In this document: in pieces, positions 11,625 to 21,939 of the stretch
Layout of the letters: each line of letters begins with the position of its first letter
How positions within the stretch are numbered: position 1 is the stretch's first letter
Source: Phascolarctos cinereus
Lineage: Eukaryota; Chordata; Mammalia; Diprotodontia; Phascolarctidae
Direction of reading: 5' to 3'
DNA: 64,000 bases
Assembly: GCF_002099425.1 (NCBI RefSeq)
Contig: NW_018344228.1
Coordinates: forward strand, 1,951,001 to 2,015,000
Position numbers and translations under genes: made by a program
Notes under the pieces: generated by a model
Told to the model about the DNA's origin: nothing
Database searches by the model: none
What the model saw: only the letters and a program-made list of their open reading frames with translations

Positions 11625-11775
11625 TTTTGGTTGATTGCCAATCAGCAATCTTTTATTAATCGATTGTTCTGCACCAGGCATTGTATTAAGCAATCGGGAT
11701 GCAAAGAAAAAAAAAGTCTTTACCCTCTAGAAGCTTACATCTAATAGGAGTGACCACATGTACATGAAGGGCATA
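11625..11775 (-). repeat. L2 LINE 3' end (antisense)
   Basis: Reverse-complement L2 tail: 'tctgcaccaggcattgtatt', 'aagcaatcgggatgcaaag' and 'ctctagaagcttacatctaa'. Confidence 0.65.
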
Positions 11776-11994
11776 GACATGAACAGCACAGGATTCAAAA
11801 GCAAAGATAAATTGTAATTTATAGTCTTGGAGGAGAGATGCATACAAAACTGAGATTTTGCACCCAGTGTCACATTGAGATATTTTCTTAAACTACATAT
11901 TCTCAAGGCATTTCTGAATTGGTTTTGTAATAATGTTTTACAGAGATTCAATGTAAGTTTAAAGGTCTACAAAATTTTAAAACCATTTTAAATA

Positions 11995-12650
11995 TATTTT
12001 GGTTTTTTATATCATCAGAATTTCTTCCAGAATTCTTCCTTCTCCTCCCTCCAACCCAGAGAGCCATCCCATAATAAAAAAAAACTACTGTTAAGAAAAC
12101 AAAATGGAAGAGGAAAAATCAGTAAAACTGACCAATATATCAAAGAAATATGAAACGATAACAAATGTACAATGTTGGTGACTTCTCTTCTCTGAAAAGG
12201 AATGAGGTGGGATATCTTCTTATGTCACTTATTTGGGGCCATATTGGTTCTTTGTGATTTTCCAGCATTCCATTTTGACTGTGTGTCACTGTTGCTGTTG
12301 CACTATCATAGTAATGTGATTGTTTTCTTGACTGTGCTTACTTCACTCTTCATCATATTGTGCAAATATCTCTATGCTTCTCTGAAGTCATTATGTTCAT
12401 TGTTTCTTATTGTATAACAAGATTCCATTACATCGAGGTTCTTCAGTTTGGTTAACCTTTCCCTAGTGGATAGACATCTACTTTATTTCTATTTCTTTTT
12501 TTTTTTTTTTGGTAACACAGTAAGTACTGCTATAAATATTTTATTGTGTACGGGGTTTTTCTTCTCATCAATCACATCCTTGGGGCATATGCCTGATAGA
12601 AAATAGGCATGTAGCTTTTGTTGTGATGTTATACTCCTTCTCCCACCCTT
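11995..12650 (-). repeat. L1 3' end, older marsupial subfamily (antisense)
   Basis: Plus strand runs 'cagagagccatcccataat', 'aaaatcagtaaaactgacc', 'tccattttgactgtgtgtc', 'gattccattacatcg', 'actgctataaatatttta' and 'gcatatgcctgatagaaaa'. It aligns by eye, block for block, with 58840-59655 in the same orientation, so the two belong to one older L1 subfamily. Contains a T-run (12509-12521). Confidence 0.7.
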
Positions 12651-13980
12651 TTTAAATATATAGTAGTCACTTCATAGGTTCTCTTGCAGTCTACAGACAC
12701 AGCCTTTATTTTTTAGAAGTTTTAAAAAATAATACCTAGTACCTATGTGGTGATTCAGGAAATTCTTTATGTACTCCAGCATGCAAGGCATCTGGAGCTT
12801 TGGGTCTGAATACTTACAGAAATATTTTGTTTGTCTGACTTTTTTTCTTTTAAGCACTGCATAAAACAAGGCTACAATTATTTTTAAGTTACTTAGGATA
12901 ATATAAAATATTCCACATCCTCACTTTTAGTATTAAGAATTAAGCAATAAACTATGAAAGATACAACAAATAAAACACATGCTTTGGTTTTTATACTAGA
13001 GTGGCTAATGTACCCAGAACTTCTCTCTCCCTCACAACAATAGCACACAGAAAAGGATTACAATATGAACATAGATAGAGAGAGATGAAGTTATATTTCC
13101 AGGTACACAGACAACCTTTTCTGGGGTTACTTTTATTTCCTAAGGCCTTTGAGAATAATTAGTATTACTGAATTTTGCATCTCTAATATGCTGTAGTTTG
13201 GTGCTTCCTGGGGCTTTAGACCCACTGCAAGAGAAAACAACTTAGAAAAAAGTTATCTTTGTGTGTGTGTATGTATTACAGAAATTCAAATTCTATGCAC
13301 TGTGATTGAGATCTGCTGGTCCAATATATCAGAGAAGTAGATGATATTGAGATAGAGTAAGTTCTAACCTGATTTTATTGTAAAGTTCAACATATTTAGG
13401 GGAAAAAAGGAAGCACACATTTTTGTTAGTAAGTCACAAAGGGATTTTTTTTATAGGATGATTGAACAAATAAGAATTTCATTTATTATTAGAACTGAAT
13501 AAATAACACAACTGCAGAAAATTAAAATAGCAAAACATATGTAAACTTCAGAGATTTGATGAACAAATCATTTTCATTATGTTTCATTTATAAAATGTTT
13601 CATTTTTGTCCCTAAAGGGCATACAGTTCTTTATAAAAAGAAAGACGCAATAAAATGTTACATGTGATGAATCAAACTAGATTACTTTTTTGTCATTGCG
13701 GAATTAACAAATTATTAATATAAAAATTTACCCAGGTGATTACTACCTGGTTTTTACTTTGTGTCATCATAGAAAAAAAGTGCTAAGAAAATTTTTACAA
13801 AATAAACTATGCATTATGTAGAAATTGATCTGTTCACAGCAGTCCAATTCCATGATCACAAATAGCATTAGAACAAAAGAGTTTTCCCAACTCTACTCAG
13901 TTGGTTCTTCACTTATTCTGATGTAAACTTAATATTATAAAATCCCCCTATGAAAGAGTTAATATTTTCCCTTAGAGTTA
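12651..13980. other. Unassigned AT-rich sequence
   Basis: About 1.3 kb with no family recognised. 'tgtgtgtgtgtatgtat' at 13260 is a short TG run only. Confidence 0.35.
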
Positions 13981-13984
13981 TCAT

Positions 13985-14190
13985 AGTGGAGTTATTGAGT
14001 TTTATATTTAGAGCAGGAAGGGATAGAGGCTATCTGCTCCAAACCCTCGTTTTACAGATGAAGAAACTGAGGCTCAAAAAATTTGAATGACTTTGCTAAG
14101 TTCATATAAATAGCAAGTGGTAGAACCTGGTTTCATTAAGTCCTCTGAAATTTCAGGGCTTTTTCCATTGTATCACATTGTCTCTCCATA
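13985..14190 (-). repeat. MIR-type CORE-SINE (antisense)
   Basis: Reverse MIR order: 'gagcaggaagggatagaggc', 'ctcgttttacagatgaagaa', 'actgaggctcaaaaa', 'agcaagtggtagaacctggt', 'ccattgtatcacattgtc'. Confidence 0.75.
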
Positions 14191-14315
14191 TGCACATATG
14201 CTGAAAGTTCAAAATGGGGATAAGTTTAGACACGATCATAAAGTAGGGAAAGTTTTTGTGAACTCTAAGACATGCTTTACATCTTAGGTCAATGCTACTT
14301 GGCCTGGCATTCTTC

Positions 14316-14470
14316 TTATTAGTCCTTCATTCTCGAGGAGGACCAATGACATCATGAGAGGGATGTCTTGACTTGAGCATGAATCGGATTAAGTGAGGCA
14401 GAGCTGCACAAAGTCATCAGCATCATCAGAGTCATCAAACTTCCAGTGGCAAGACAAAAGTCAAAATGAC
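14316..14470 (+). repeat. Unnamed interspersed repeat 'X', copy 1
   Basis: Contains 'tccttcattctcgaggagga', 'ccaatgacatcatgag', 'agtgaggcagagctgcacaa' and 'agtcatcagcatcatc'. The reverse complement of 38235-38375 matches it in the same order, so it is an interspersed family. I remember similar wording from marsupial genomes but cannot name it. Confidence 0.55.
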
Positions 14471-14629
14471 TTATGTTGTCTCGACCAGTGCAGTGTCTAT
14501 AACTATCATGCTTTACTCATGGAAAGGAATGCTACCTGTCCAATATTTTATCCTCCTAAGCTTATTGTATCCACTAAAATGACAAGATATCTCATACCCC
14601 ACACTTTTCACCTTCCTTTTCTGTAATGT

Positions 14630-14750
14630 GTTCACCCATTAGATTGTAAACTCCTTGAGAGCAGAGACTGTCTTTCTTTTTCATAGTAGTATTCCCAGAT
14701 GGCATACCCAGAACATAGTGGATGTTTAATAAATGGTTGTTAACTGGTAA
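14630..14750 (+). repeat. L2-type LINE 3' terminus
   Basis: 'cacccattagattgtaaact', 'ccttgagagcagagactgtc', 'acccagaacatagtgga' and 'tgtttaataaatggttgtta' are the classic L2 3' terminal blocks. Confidence 0.75.
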
Positions 14751-14825
14751 GTTAAATTCTGCTACCTTACTAATTGATTAATATTTATTTTTAAAATAAC
14801 CTTCTGAAGGTATTATGCATATTTA

Positions 14826-15036
14826 AGGAGTGCTTGACTTGGAATCAGAAGACCTGATAGGTTCAAGTTCGGGCTCTCTCATTTACTACCTATGTGGCCA
14901 CAGGCAACATCTGGGCCTTCTTTTCTTCATACTATAAGATTCAGACACTAAAACCCACACAACTACTTCAGAGGAAAGAACCTTGTAAATTGCATAGTGC
15001 TTTAGGAGTATGGGCTATTTTCATTGTTATAACTCT
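14826..15036 (+). repeat. MIR-type CORE-SINE
   Basis: 'ggagtgcttgacttggaatc', 'agaagacctgataggttcaa', 'cctatgtggccacaggcaa', and a 3' part 'ccttgtaaattgcatagtgc'. Diverged. Confidence 0.6.
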
Positions 15037-15167
15037 CCAACACATTAATGACTTTGCTGCTGGATTTCTCAGGGTGGGTGGTTTGAGAAGGAAGAAAGGA
15101 AACAAATATTTATTCGGCACCTACTATGACCAGACACTATGCCAAAAGCTTTACAAATATCTCATTT

Positions 15168-18100
15168 GGGGAGGCAGAGCCAAGATGGCAGAGTAAAGGC
15201 AGGGACTCACCTGAGCTCTCCCCCAAACCTCTCCAAATACCTTGAAAAGTGACTCTAATTCTAGAAGCAGCAGAACCTACAAAAAGATGGAGCAAAGCAA
15301 ATTTCCAGGCCAAGACAGTTTGGAAGGTCAGCAGGAAAAGTCTGTTGCACCAGATTGAGAGCAGAGCCCAGTTTAGCCCAGGCCACAGACTTGGCTTCAG
15401 CAAACATGCAGCAGGCCTTGGGGTAACTGAATCACTTGCAGCAGTGGCTATTTCCAGATGTTTTAGCCCACAGAAACCAAAGACAACTTAGAAGGTCAGC
15501 AGGAAAGGTCCTTCACATCTGGGTGATAGTGGAGCACAGTCTAGCACAGGCCTCACACCAGCAAACCAGGAACAGGCCTTAGGAGTGACTGAATCAGCAG
15601 CAGCAGTGGCAGCAGCAGAAACAACTGTTTCCACAACTCTCAACCCACAGATGATCAGGGTCCTGTATGGCAGTCCCAGGATGAGGAAGAGCCCTAGCAT
15701 AGCAGAGCCTACAACCATCCTCTCCAAATACCTTTAAAAATGAGGCTAAACAACCCACAAGAGGGGGTAGCCCTCTCACAGTTCCAGGGCAGAAAAAAGT
15801 GCTTGTGGTCTTTCACAGACTAGCACACAGGGCAGGAGAGTAATGAATACCTCTTTTTAGATCATATTAACTTGAAACAACTGAAAACTTACAGGTCCCT
15901 AAAAGTATCTCTGAAAACAACCACACAAACCCTGAAACTTGGGACATTGTGCTCACCATCCTGGAAGCAGAGCCCTACTTTAACAAAGACTTAAAAGTCA
16001 ACTAATAAATTTGAAAATGAGCAAACAACAGAAAAAAAAATTGACCATTAAAAGTTACTATGGTGAAAAGGAAGATCAAAACGAAGAAGAACACAACAAA
16101 GTCAAAGCTCCTACATTCAAAGTCTCCAAGAAAACCATGTATTGGTCTCAGGCCATGTAAGAGTTCAAAAAGGACTTTGAAAATCAAGTAAGAAAGGGAG
16201 AGGAAAAATTAGAAAGATAAATGAGAGTGATGCAAGAAAATCATGAAATTTGAGTCAACAGCTTGGTAAAGGAGACACAAAAAAATACAGAAGGAAATAC
16301 CTTAAAAAACAGACTAGGCCAAATGGTAAAAGAGGTCCAACGAGCCAATGAAGAGAGGAATGCCTTCAAAGGCAGAATTGGCCAAATGGAAAAGGAGGCC
16401 CAAAAGCTCACTGAGGAAAACTATTTCTTGAAAATTAGAATGGAGCAAATGGAAGCTACTAACATTATGAGAAATCAAGAAACAATAACAAAACCAAAAG
16501 AATGAAAAAAAAAGTAGACAATGTGAAATATCTCATTGGAAAAACAACTGACCTAGAAAATAGATCCAGGAGAGATAATTTTAAAAATACTGGACTATCT
16601 GACAGCTATGATAAAAAAAAAAAAAGAGCCTAGACACTTTTCAAGAAATTAAGGAAAACTGCCCTGGTATTGTAGAACTAGAAGGTAAATTAGACATTGA
16701 AAGAATCCACCAATAACCTCTTGAAAGAGATCACAAAATGAAAACTGCCAGGAATATTATAGCCAAATTCCAGAGTTCCCAGCTCAAGGAGAAAATATTT
16801 CAAGCAGCCAGAAAGAAACAATTCAAGTATTATGGAGCCACAGTCAGGATAACCCAAGATTTAGCAGCTTCTACATTAAAGGACATCAGGGAAAGTATCT
16901 CAGGTCTTGGGATATGATATTCCAGAGGGCAAAGGAGCTAGAATTCCAACCAAGAATAACCTAGCAAGCAAAACTGAGTACAGTCCCTTCAGGAAAAAAT
17001 GGAATTAAATGAGATAGAAGACTTTCATACATTCTTGATGAAATGACCAGAGCTGAACAGAAAATTTGACTTTCAAATATGAGACTCAAAAGAAGCATAA
17101 AAAGGTAAACAGGACAGGGAAATAATAAAGGACTTAATAAAGTTAAACTATTTACACTCCTACAAGGGAAGATGATATTTGTAACTCATAAGACCTTTCT
17201 CATTATTAGGGTAGTTAGAAGGAGCATATACACACCAAGGGTGCAGGTATGAGTTGAATATGAAGAGATGATATCTAAAAAATAAAACTAAGTGGTGAGA
17301 GAGGAATGTACTGAGAGAAAGAGAAAGGGAGACATAGAATAGGGTAAGTTATCTCACATAAAAGAGGCAAGAAAAAGCTTTTTCAGTGGAGGGGAAGAGG
17401 AGGGAGGTGAGAGGGAATGAGGGAACCTTACTCTTCTCAGAATTGGCTGAAAGAGGGAATAGCATAGACACTCAATTGGGTACAGATATCTATCTTACTT
17501 ACCATACAGGAAAGTAGGAGTGAAAAGGGATAACAGGAGGGCAGAGGCTGAGGTGATAGAAGGGAGGGCAGATTAGGGGAAGGAGTAGTCAGAAGCAAAA
17601 TGCTTTTGAGGAGGGTCAGGGTGAAAGGAGAGAGAGAGAATAGAATAAACAGTGGGGGCATAAGATCGAGGAAAATACTGTTAGCAATAGTAACTGTGTA
17701 AAAATTTTTGAAGCAAATTTCTCTGAGAAAGGTCTCATTTCTCAAGCATATAGAGAGCTTAATCAAATTTATAAAAATAAGATCCATTGCCCAATTGATA
17801 ATGATCAAAAAATATGATCTGTTTTCAGATGAAGTAATCAAAGCTATCTACAGCCATATGAAAAAATATTCTAACTCACTATTGATTAGAGAAATGTAAA
17901 TTCAAACAATTATGAGATACTACTTCATACCTATTAGATTGATTAATAGGACTGAAAAAGTAAATAACAAATGTTGGAGGGGACTTGGGAAAAATGAAAC
18001 TTTAATGCACTGTTGGTGGAGTTGTAAATTGATTCAACCATTCTGTAGGGCAATTTGGAACTATACCCAAAGGGATATAAAACCATGCATTTGACCTAGA

Positions 18101-18951
18101 AATACTACTACTAGGTCTGTATCCCAAAAGATTAAAAAAGGAAAAGGACCTATATGTACAAAAAAACTTATTGCATCTCTTTTCTGGGGGTAAAGAATTA
18201 GAAGTTGAGGGGACATCCATCAATTGGAAAATGGCTGAACAAATTGTAATATGTGATTATGATGGAATAGTACTGTACTGTAAGAAACAATGAACAGGAT
18301 GCTCTCAGAAAAAAACCTAGAAGGACTTGCTTGAGCTGATGCAAACTGAAATGTACTGCATGCAAAGTAACAAAGTAACAGGAATATTGTAAAATAATCA
18401 GCCATGAATGACTTAACTATTCTCAGTAATATAGCAACCCAAGACAACACTGAAGGACTTATAATGAAAAATGGTCTCCATCTTCAGAGAAAGAACTGAT
18501 GGTGTCAAAATACAGATTGACACGTACTCTTTTTTTTTTTACTTTATTTTTCTTAATTTTTTTCTTGTCTATATTTTCTTTTACAGCATGACCGTTATGA
18601 ATAAGTTTTGCATGAGTATACATGTATAACCTATATGGAATTGTTTGCTTTCTCAATGCAGGTGGAGGATGGGGAGGGAGGAAGGGAGAGAATTTGGAAC
18701 TTAAAGTTTTAAAACAAATGTGAAAAATTGTTTTTAGGGGGCACCTATGTGGCACAGTGGATAGAGCACTGGCTCTGAAGTCAGCAGGACCTGAGTTCAA
18801 ATCTGGTCTCAGACACATTAAAAACTCACTAGCTGTGTGACTCTGGGCAAGTCACTTAACCCCAATTGCCTGACTGTAATAATAATAATAATAATAATAA
18901 TAAATTAAAAATTATTTTACATGTAACTAGGGGAAAAATAAAAATACTAAA
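15168..18951 (+). mobile_element. HAL1-like half-LINE (L1 clade), nearly full length
   Basis: About 3.6 kb once the internal SINE is removed. The 5' end 'ggggaggcagagccaagatg' is the start of marsupial L1/HAL1 units. An ORF1-like part includes 16263-16505, a clear coiled coil with repeated 'GQMVKEVQ'/'GQMEKEAQ' heptads, followed by an RNA-binding-type region (16680-16930: 'ARNIIAKFQSSQLKEKI', 'GATVRITQDLAASTLKD'). Then comes a purine-rich non-coding region (17100-17690). From 17700 it holds only the C-terminal end of ORF2, with the Cys domain 'NKCWRGLGKNETLMHCWWSC' near 17960-18025. The 3' tail is 'aatttggaacttaaag' with A-rich end. No endonuclease or reverse transcriptase is present, so it moved in trans. 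Target duplication: 15152-15167 and 18952-18967 (15 of 16 identical). Stops are present; it is inactive. Confidence 0.85.
18737..18906 (+). repeat. Poly(A)-class tRNA-headed SINE inserted in the half-LINE tail
   Basis: Starts 'ggggcacctatgtggcacag', has the B box 'gagttcaaatctgg' and ends 'ccccaattgcctgac' followed by (TAA)n. It is flanked by 'aaaaattgttttta' (18723-18736) and 'aaaaattatttta' (18907-18919), an imperfect target duplication. It therefore arrived after the half-LINE. Confidence 0.85.
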
Positions 18952-19094
18952 TATAAATATCTCATTTGATCTTTGCAATGACTCTGGGATATAGGTGGTA
19001 TTATAATCAATATTTTACAGTTGAGGAAAGTGAAACAGAGGTTTCTTTTGGATTAGGGGGTGGAGGGAGCCTCCCCTAACCTTCATTTAGAAGG

Positions 19095-19615
19095 CTGCCC
19101 AGGCCAGTCATCTCTTCATTTATCTCCAGGCTACATTCCTCTGAACTTTTCATCAGGCCCCCATGCCACAGCCTTTCTCTCTTCTCCCCATCTTTTTCAG
19201 TTTCCTTTTAGGTATTGTCTTCCCCATTAGAATATAAGCTTCTTGAGGGCAGTGACCATTTCTTTCACTTCGTATTTGTACTCCCAGCACTTAGCACAGC
19301 TCCTGACACTTGTTGTCTGTGTTGCTTAGTTGTGTCTAATTCTTTGGGACCCCATTTGGGTTTTGGTTTTTATTTTTTTGCCAATGATGCTGGAGTGATT
19401 TGCCATTTCCTTCTTTAGCTCATTTACAGATGAGAAAACTGTGGTAAACAGGGTTGAGTGACTTGGTCACAGTCACACAGCTAGTGTCTGAGGTCAGATT
19501 TGAATTCAGGACTTCCTGACTCCAAACGGAGCACTATATCTATCCACTGTGCCACTTAGCTGCCTCTTCCTAACACACAGTAAGGGCCTAATACATCTCA
19601 TTCTGACTGACTAAC
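19095..19615 (+). repeat. L2-type 3' end, split by a MAR1
   Basis: 19095-19316 carries 'cagtcatctcttcatttatc', 'gcttcttgagggcagtgacc' and 'gcacttagcacagctcctga'; after the SINE, 19568-19615 resumes with 'acacagtaagggcctaatac' and ends in 'ctgactgactaac'. 'cctgacac' and 'cctaacac' at the junctions look like the target duplication of the inserted SINE. Confidence 0.7.
19317..19567 (-). repeat. MAR1-type CORE-SINE (antisense)
   Basis: Complete from the RTE-like tail ('gttgtgtctaattctttggg', 'accccatttgggttt', 'tttgccatttccttcttta') through the core ('acagatgagaaaactgtgg', 'gtcacacagctagtgtctga') to the tRNA-like head ('ctatccactgtgccacttag'). Established knowledge: MAR1 uses a BovB/RTE-like 3' end, so an RTE probably mobilised it. 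Confidence 0.85.
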
Positions 19616-19629
19616 TTGCTTATGGTAAT

Positions 19630-19692
19630 GTTTAAGGCCAGATTTGAATTTAAGTCTTCCTTACTCCAGTCCCAGTGAGCTATCCATTATAC
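19630..19692 (-). repeat. CORE-SINE head fragment (antisense)
   Basis: 'aggccagatttgaatttaag', 'tcttccttactccagtccca' and 'gtgagctatccattatac' are the reverse complement of a SINE head region only. Confidence 0.6.
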
Positions 19693-19779
19693 CCAGGTGA
19701 TACTATAATGAAGATGTGTGAGGGGAAAGTGGGCCTAAGGGGTGTAAATTTTGAGCAGACAGTTAATATTTCATTTCAT

Positions 19780-19885
19780 TTGTTGTATTTAGTTGTTTTT
19801 CAGTTGTGTCTGACTGTTCCTGACCTGATTTGGGGTTTTCTTGGCAAAGATACTGGAATAGTTTGCCATTTCCTTCTCCAAGTAC
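19780..19885 (-). repeat. MAR1 tail fragment (antisense)
   Basis: Only the RTE-like end is present: 'cagttgtgtctgactgttcc', 'gatttggggttttcttgg' and 'gtttgccatttccttctcca'. It stops abruptly before the CORE domain, so a 5'-truncated or deleted copy. Confidence 0.75.
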
Positions 19886-19889
19886 CATG

Positions 19890-21328
19890 CATAATTGGCC
19901 TAAATGGAGGCCTCAGAGATCAATGAAACAATATGTTCTTTCCTACCCTTAATGGAGTCAGAGCTATGTCATCTCCATCGATTTATTCACTGTGCCAATT
20001 GTCAACTGATTAATAATACCTAAGTGCTACACTGCTATTTCCTGGCTAAATAAGGACATAGAACCCTGTCCCCAGAAAACTGGATTCTATAAGTTGCCAT
20101 TCTCCTTGATGGAATAGATAATTTGCCTTACCCATTGCAAAATGGCAGAACTCAAGTTTCCCCACTTTGCTGATGGCAAGGACTCCAGGTAAGCTTTTTC
20201 TATTTATTGACTTTTAGTATTTGACAAAAATAACGACATACATGATTTGGTCTCATCTATTGCATGGGTTGGCAACTGAGTTATCATTTAATTGTTCTTT
20301 GATGGGAAAATTGTCACAAAATTATAGATATAAGACATAAAGGTTCATAGGAAGTGACAGAAATAGACCAAATGTCTCCTTCCTTCCAAAATGGATCTGA
20401 AAGTAGGCAATCCTGGAAATTGTCATACATACTCAGAGACTTACAAAAATAGGGTAACCACAGATAACATGTGGATTAAAATAATTTGGGGAGCCAGAGA
20501 AATTTTGTAAAATATTTCAATATTCTACCTGTAAAAACATGTGGAACCAAGATAGTGTCCATTAGAGATTACAAATAATGTGATGCTTAATAGCACACAG
20601 TTAGAAAGAAAGTCTTCACTCAGCAAAGATATGGACACATGTTGTTTGTATCTAATCCTAGTTAAATCAGGACTAAATCCAATACTCCTAGCTATTTTCA
20701 GTTGGGGTGAGATGCCACCAAAAGATCTGTATCTGGTTTCTTCCACAGGGTGATAGTCTTAGTGAAGTTTTAAACTATAATATCTTAAAAGATGTTAAAA
20801 AATCTTTAAAGAGGGGATAGCAAAATTTATTAATATATCAAAAACTATCTGAAATGTATTTACAATGTACCACAACATGAATCTTCCACCTTTCAAAGCT
20901 TCAATGGATTAAAATTCCACTACAACTTTTGCAATGTCTTATGTATCCTAACCCTCACGAACAGCCCTACAGCTTCATCTTTCAGTCTGTCAGACTGTAG
21001 AATAACAGCAGAGTCCAGAAGTGTACTTGTAAGGTAAGGGATCTTGACAATGCCTTTTACTATGAGAGACATTCCTCAGGTGAATAAGAGAACAGCAAGA
21101 CACGTTGACATTGATGATTGAGTTTGAGGATATTTGGGTTAGAATATTTTCATGTGAGAGAATGAGAACAATAGAGGTCAACCTGACTGAGTTTGAGCAA
21201 AGAGCAGTAGTGAGGATAAGAGGGAGACTCAGAGAATCCATTGTGTTAATGTCAGTTTGAGTGATTAAGCTTGGGCACCGATTTGAAGGTGCATTGATTT
21301 GTGATTGAACCTTTCATTTGATGGAGAG
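19890..21328. other. Unassigned sequence
   Basis: About 1.4 kb. Open frames at 20525-20746 and 20990-21241 (minus strand) have no visible domain and no splice context. No repeat recognised. Confidence 0.35.

Positions 21329-21399
<71 letters not shown>
21329..21399. repeat. (GA)n microsatellite
   Basis: About 70 bp of uninterrupted GA dinucleotide on the plus strand. The apparent Arg-Glu or Ser-Leu repeat proteins across it are artefacts of the repeat. Confidence 0.98.
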
Positions 21400-21401
<2 letters not shown>

Positions 21402-21830
21402 GCAGAATGCATGCCCCGCACATTATATCTTGAGCATGTGTAGGCTTTGGGTTCTAGTGTCCTCTCACACAGCAATATTGCTTTTGGGAGACTGTGATCA
21501 GAAGCTGTATATTTCAAATGGTACATTTTAGAACACTCTATAATCTCCACTGGAGGGCAAACATGAACTCCAAACTTGGAGCGTGAATAAGATCACGGAA
21601 AAATCACTGGCTAGGGACAATACTTGTGAATGAAACTCAGACACAGCAAAAGTTTCAAGCTCAGGAGTAAGTCTACAATTATTTTCTCTAGAAGGAACAA
21701 ATTCAGCAAATCTTACAGCTTACTGGCCTTAGGTTAAACAATGAAGTAGCCCATCTCCTGGTTGGTTTCCTTTTCTGCTTTTCCCAATCTCTTAGTAAAT
21801 TCCTCAGTTCTCCTTAGTTTCATTATTTTA
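21400..21830. other. Unassigned sequence
   Basis: About 430 bp of unique sequence. 21547-21560 matches 12 of 14 positions of the CTCF core. Confidence 0.35.
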
Positions 21831-21833
21831 TAT

Positions 21834-21920
21834 ATAGGTGGCAAAGTGGATGAAGTATTGAGCATTCAGTCATGGGTACCAGAGTTCAAATTTGGCCTCA
21901 GACACTTACTAGCTATTTCT
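21834..21920 (+). repeat. SINE head fragment
   Basis: 'taggtggcaaagtggatgaa' (A-box side), 'accagagttcaaatttgg' (B-box side) and 'cagacacttactagcta'. The 3' half is missing. Confidence 0.65.
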
Positions 21921-21939
21921 CATTCCTCCCAATCTTTCC

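Larger units (their letters stand above)
15095..19050 (-). repeat. MIR-type element (antisense) split by a half-LINE
   Basis: Two halves of one antisense MIR: 15095-15167 ('ttattcggcacctactatga', 'ccagacactatgcc', 'tacaaatatctcattt') and 18952-19050 ('tataaatatctcattt', 'gatctttgcaatgactctgg', 'ggtggtattataatc', 'ttgaggaaagtgaaac'). The shared 16 bp is the target-site duplication of the element lying between. This fixes the order of events: MIR first, half-LINE second. Confidence 0.8.

Noticed and set aside
16263-16505. 80-codon frame with strong coiled coil, at first sight a host structural protein
   Set aside because: It lies within the half-LINE, in the right place and order for an ORF1 coiled coil, and the heptads match LINE ORF1 style. 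No separate gene.
21314-21550. Frames with Arg-Glu or Ser-Leu repeats at the (GA)n tract, and similar ones at 43979-44227
   Set aside because: Artefacts of dinucleotide repeats read in six frames.
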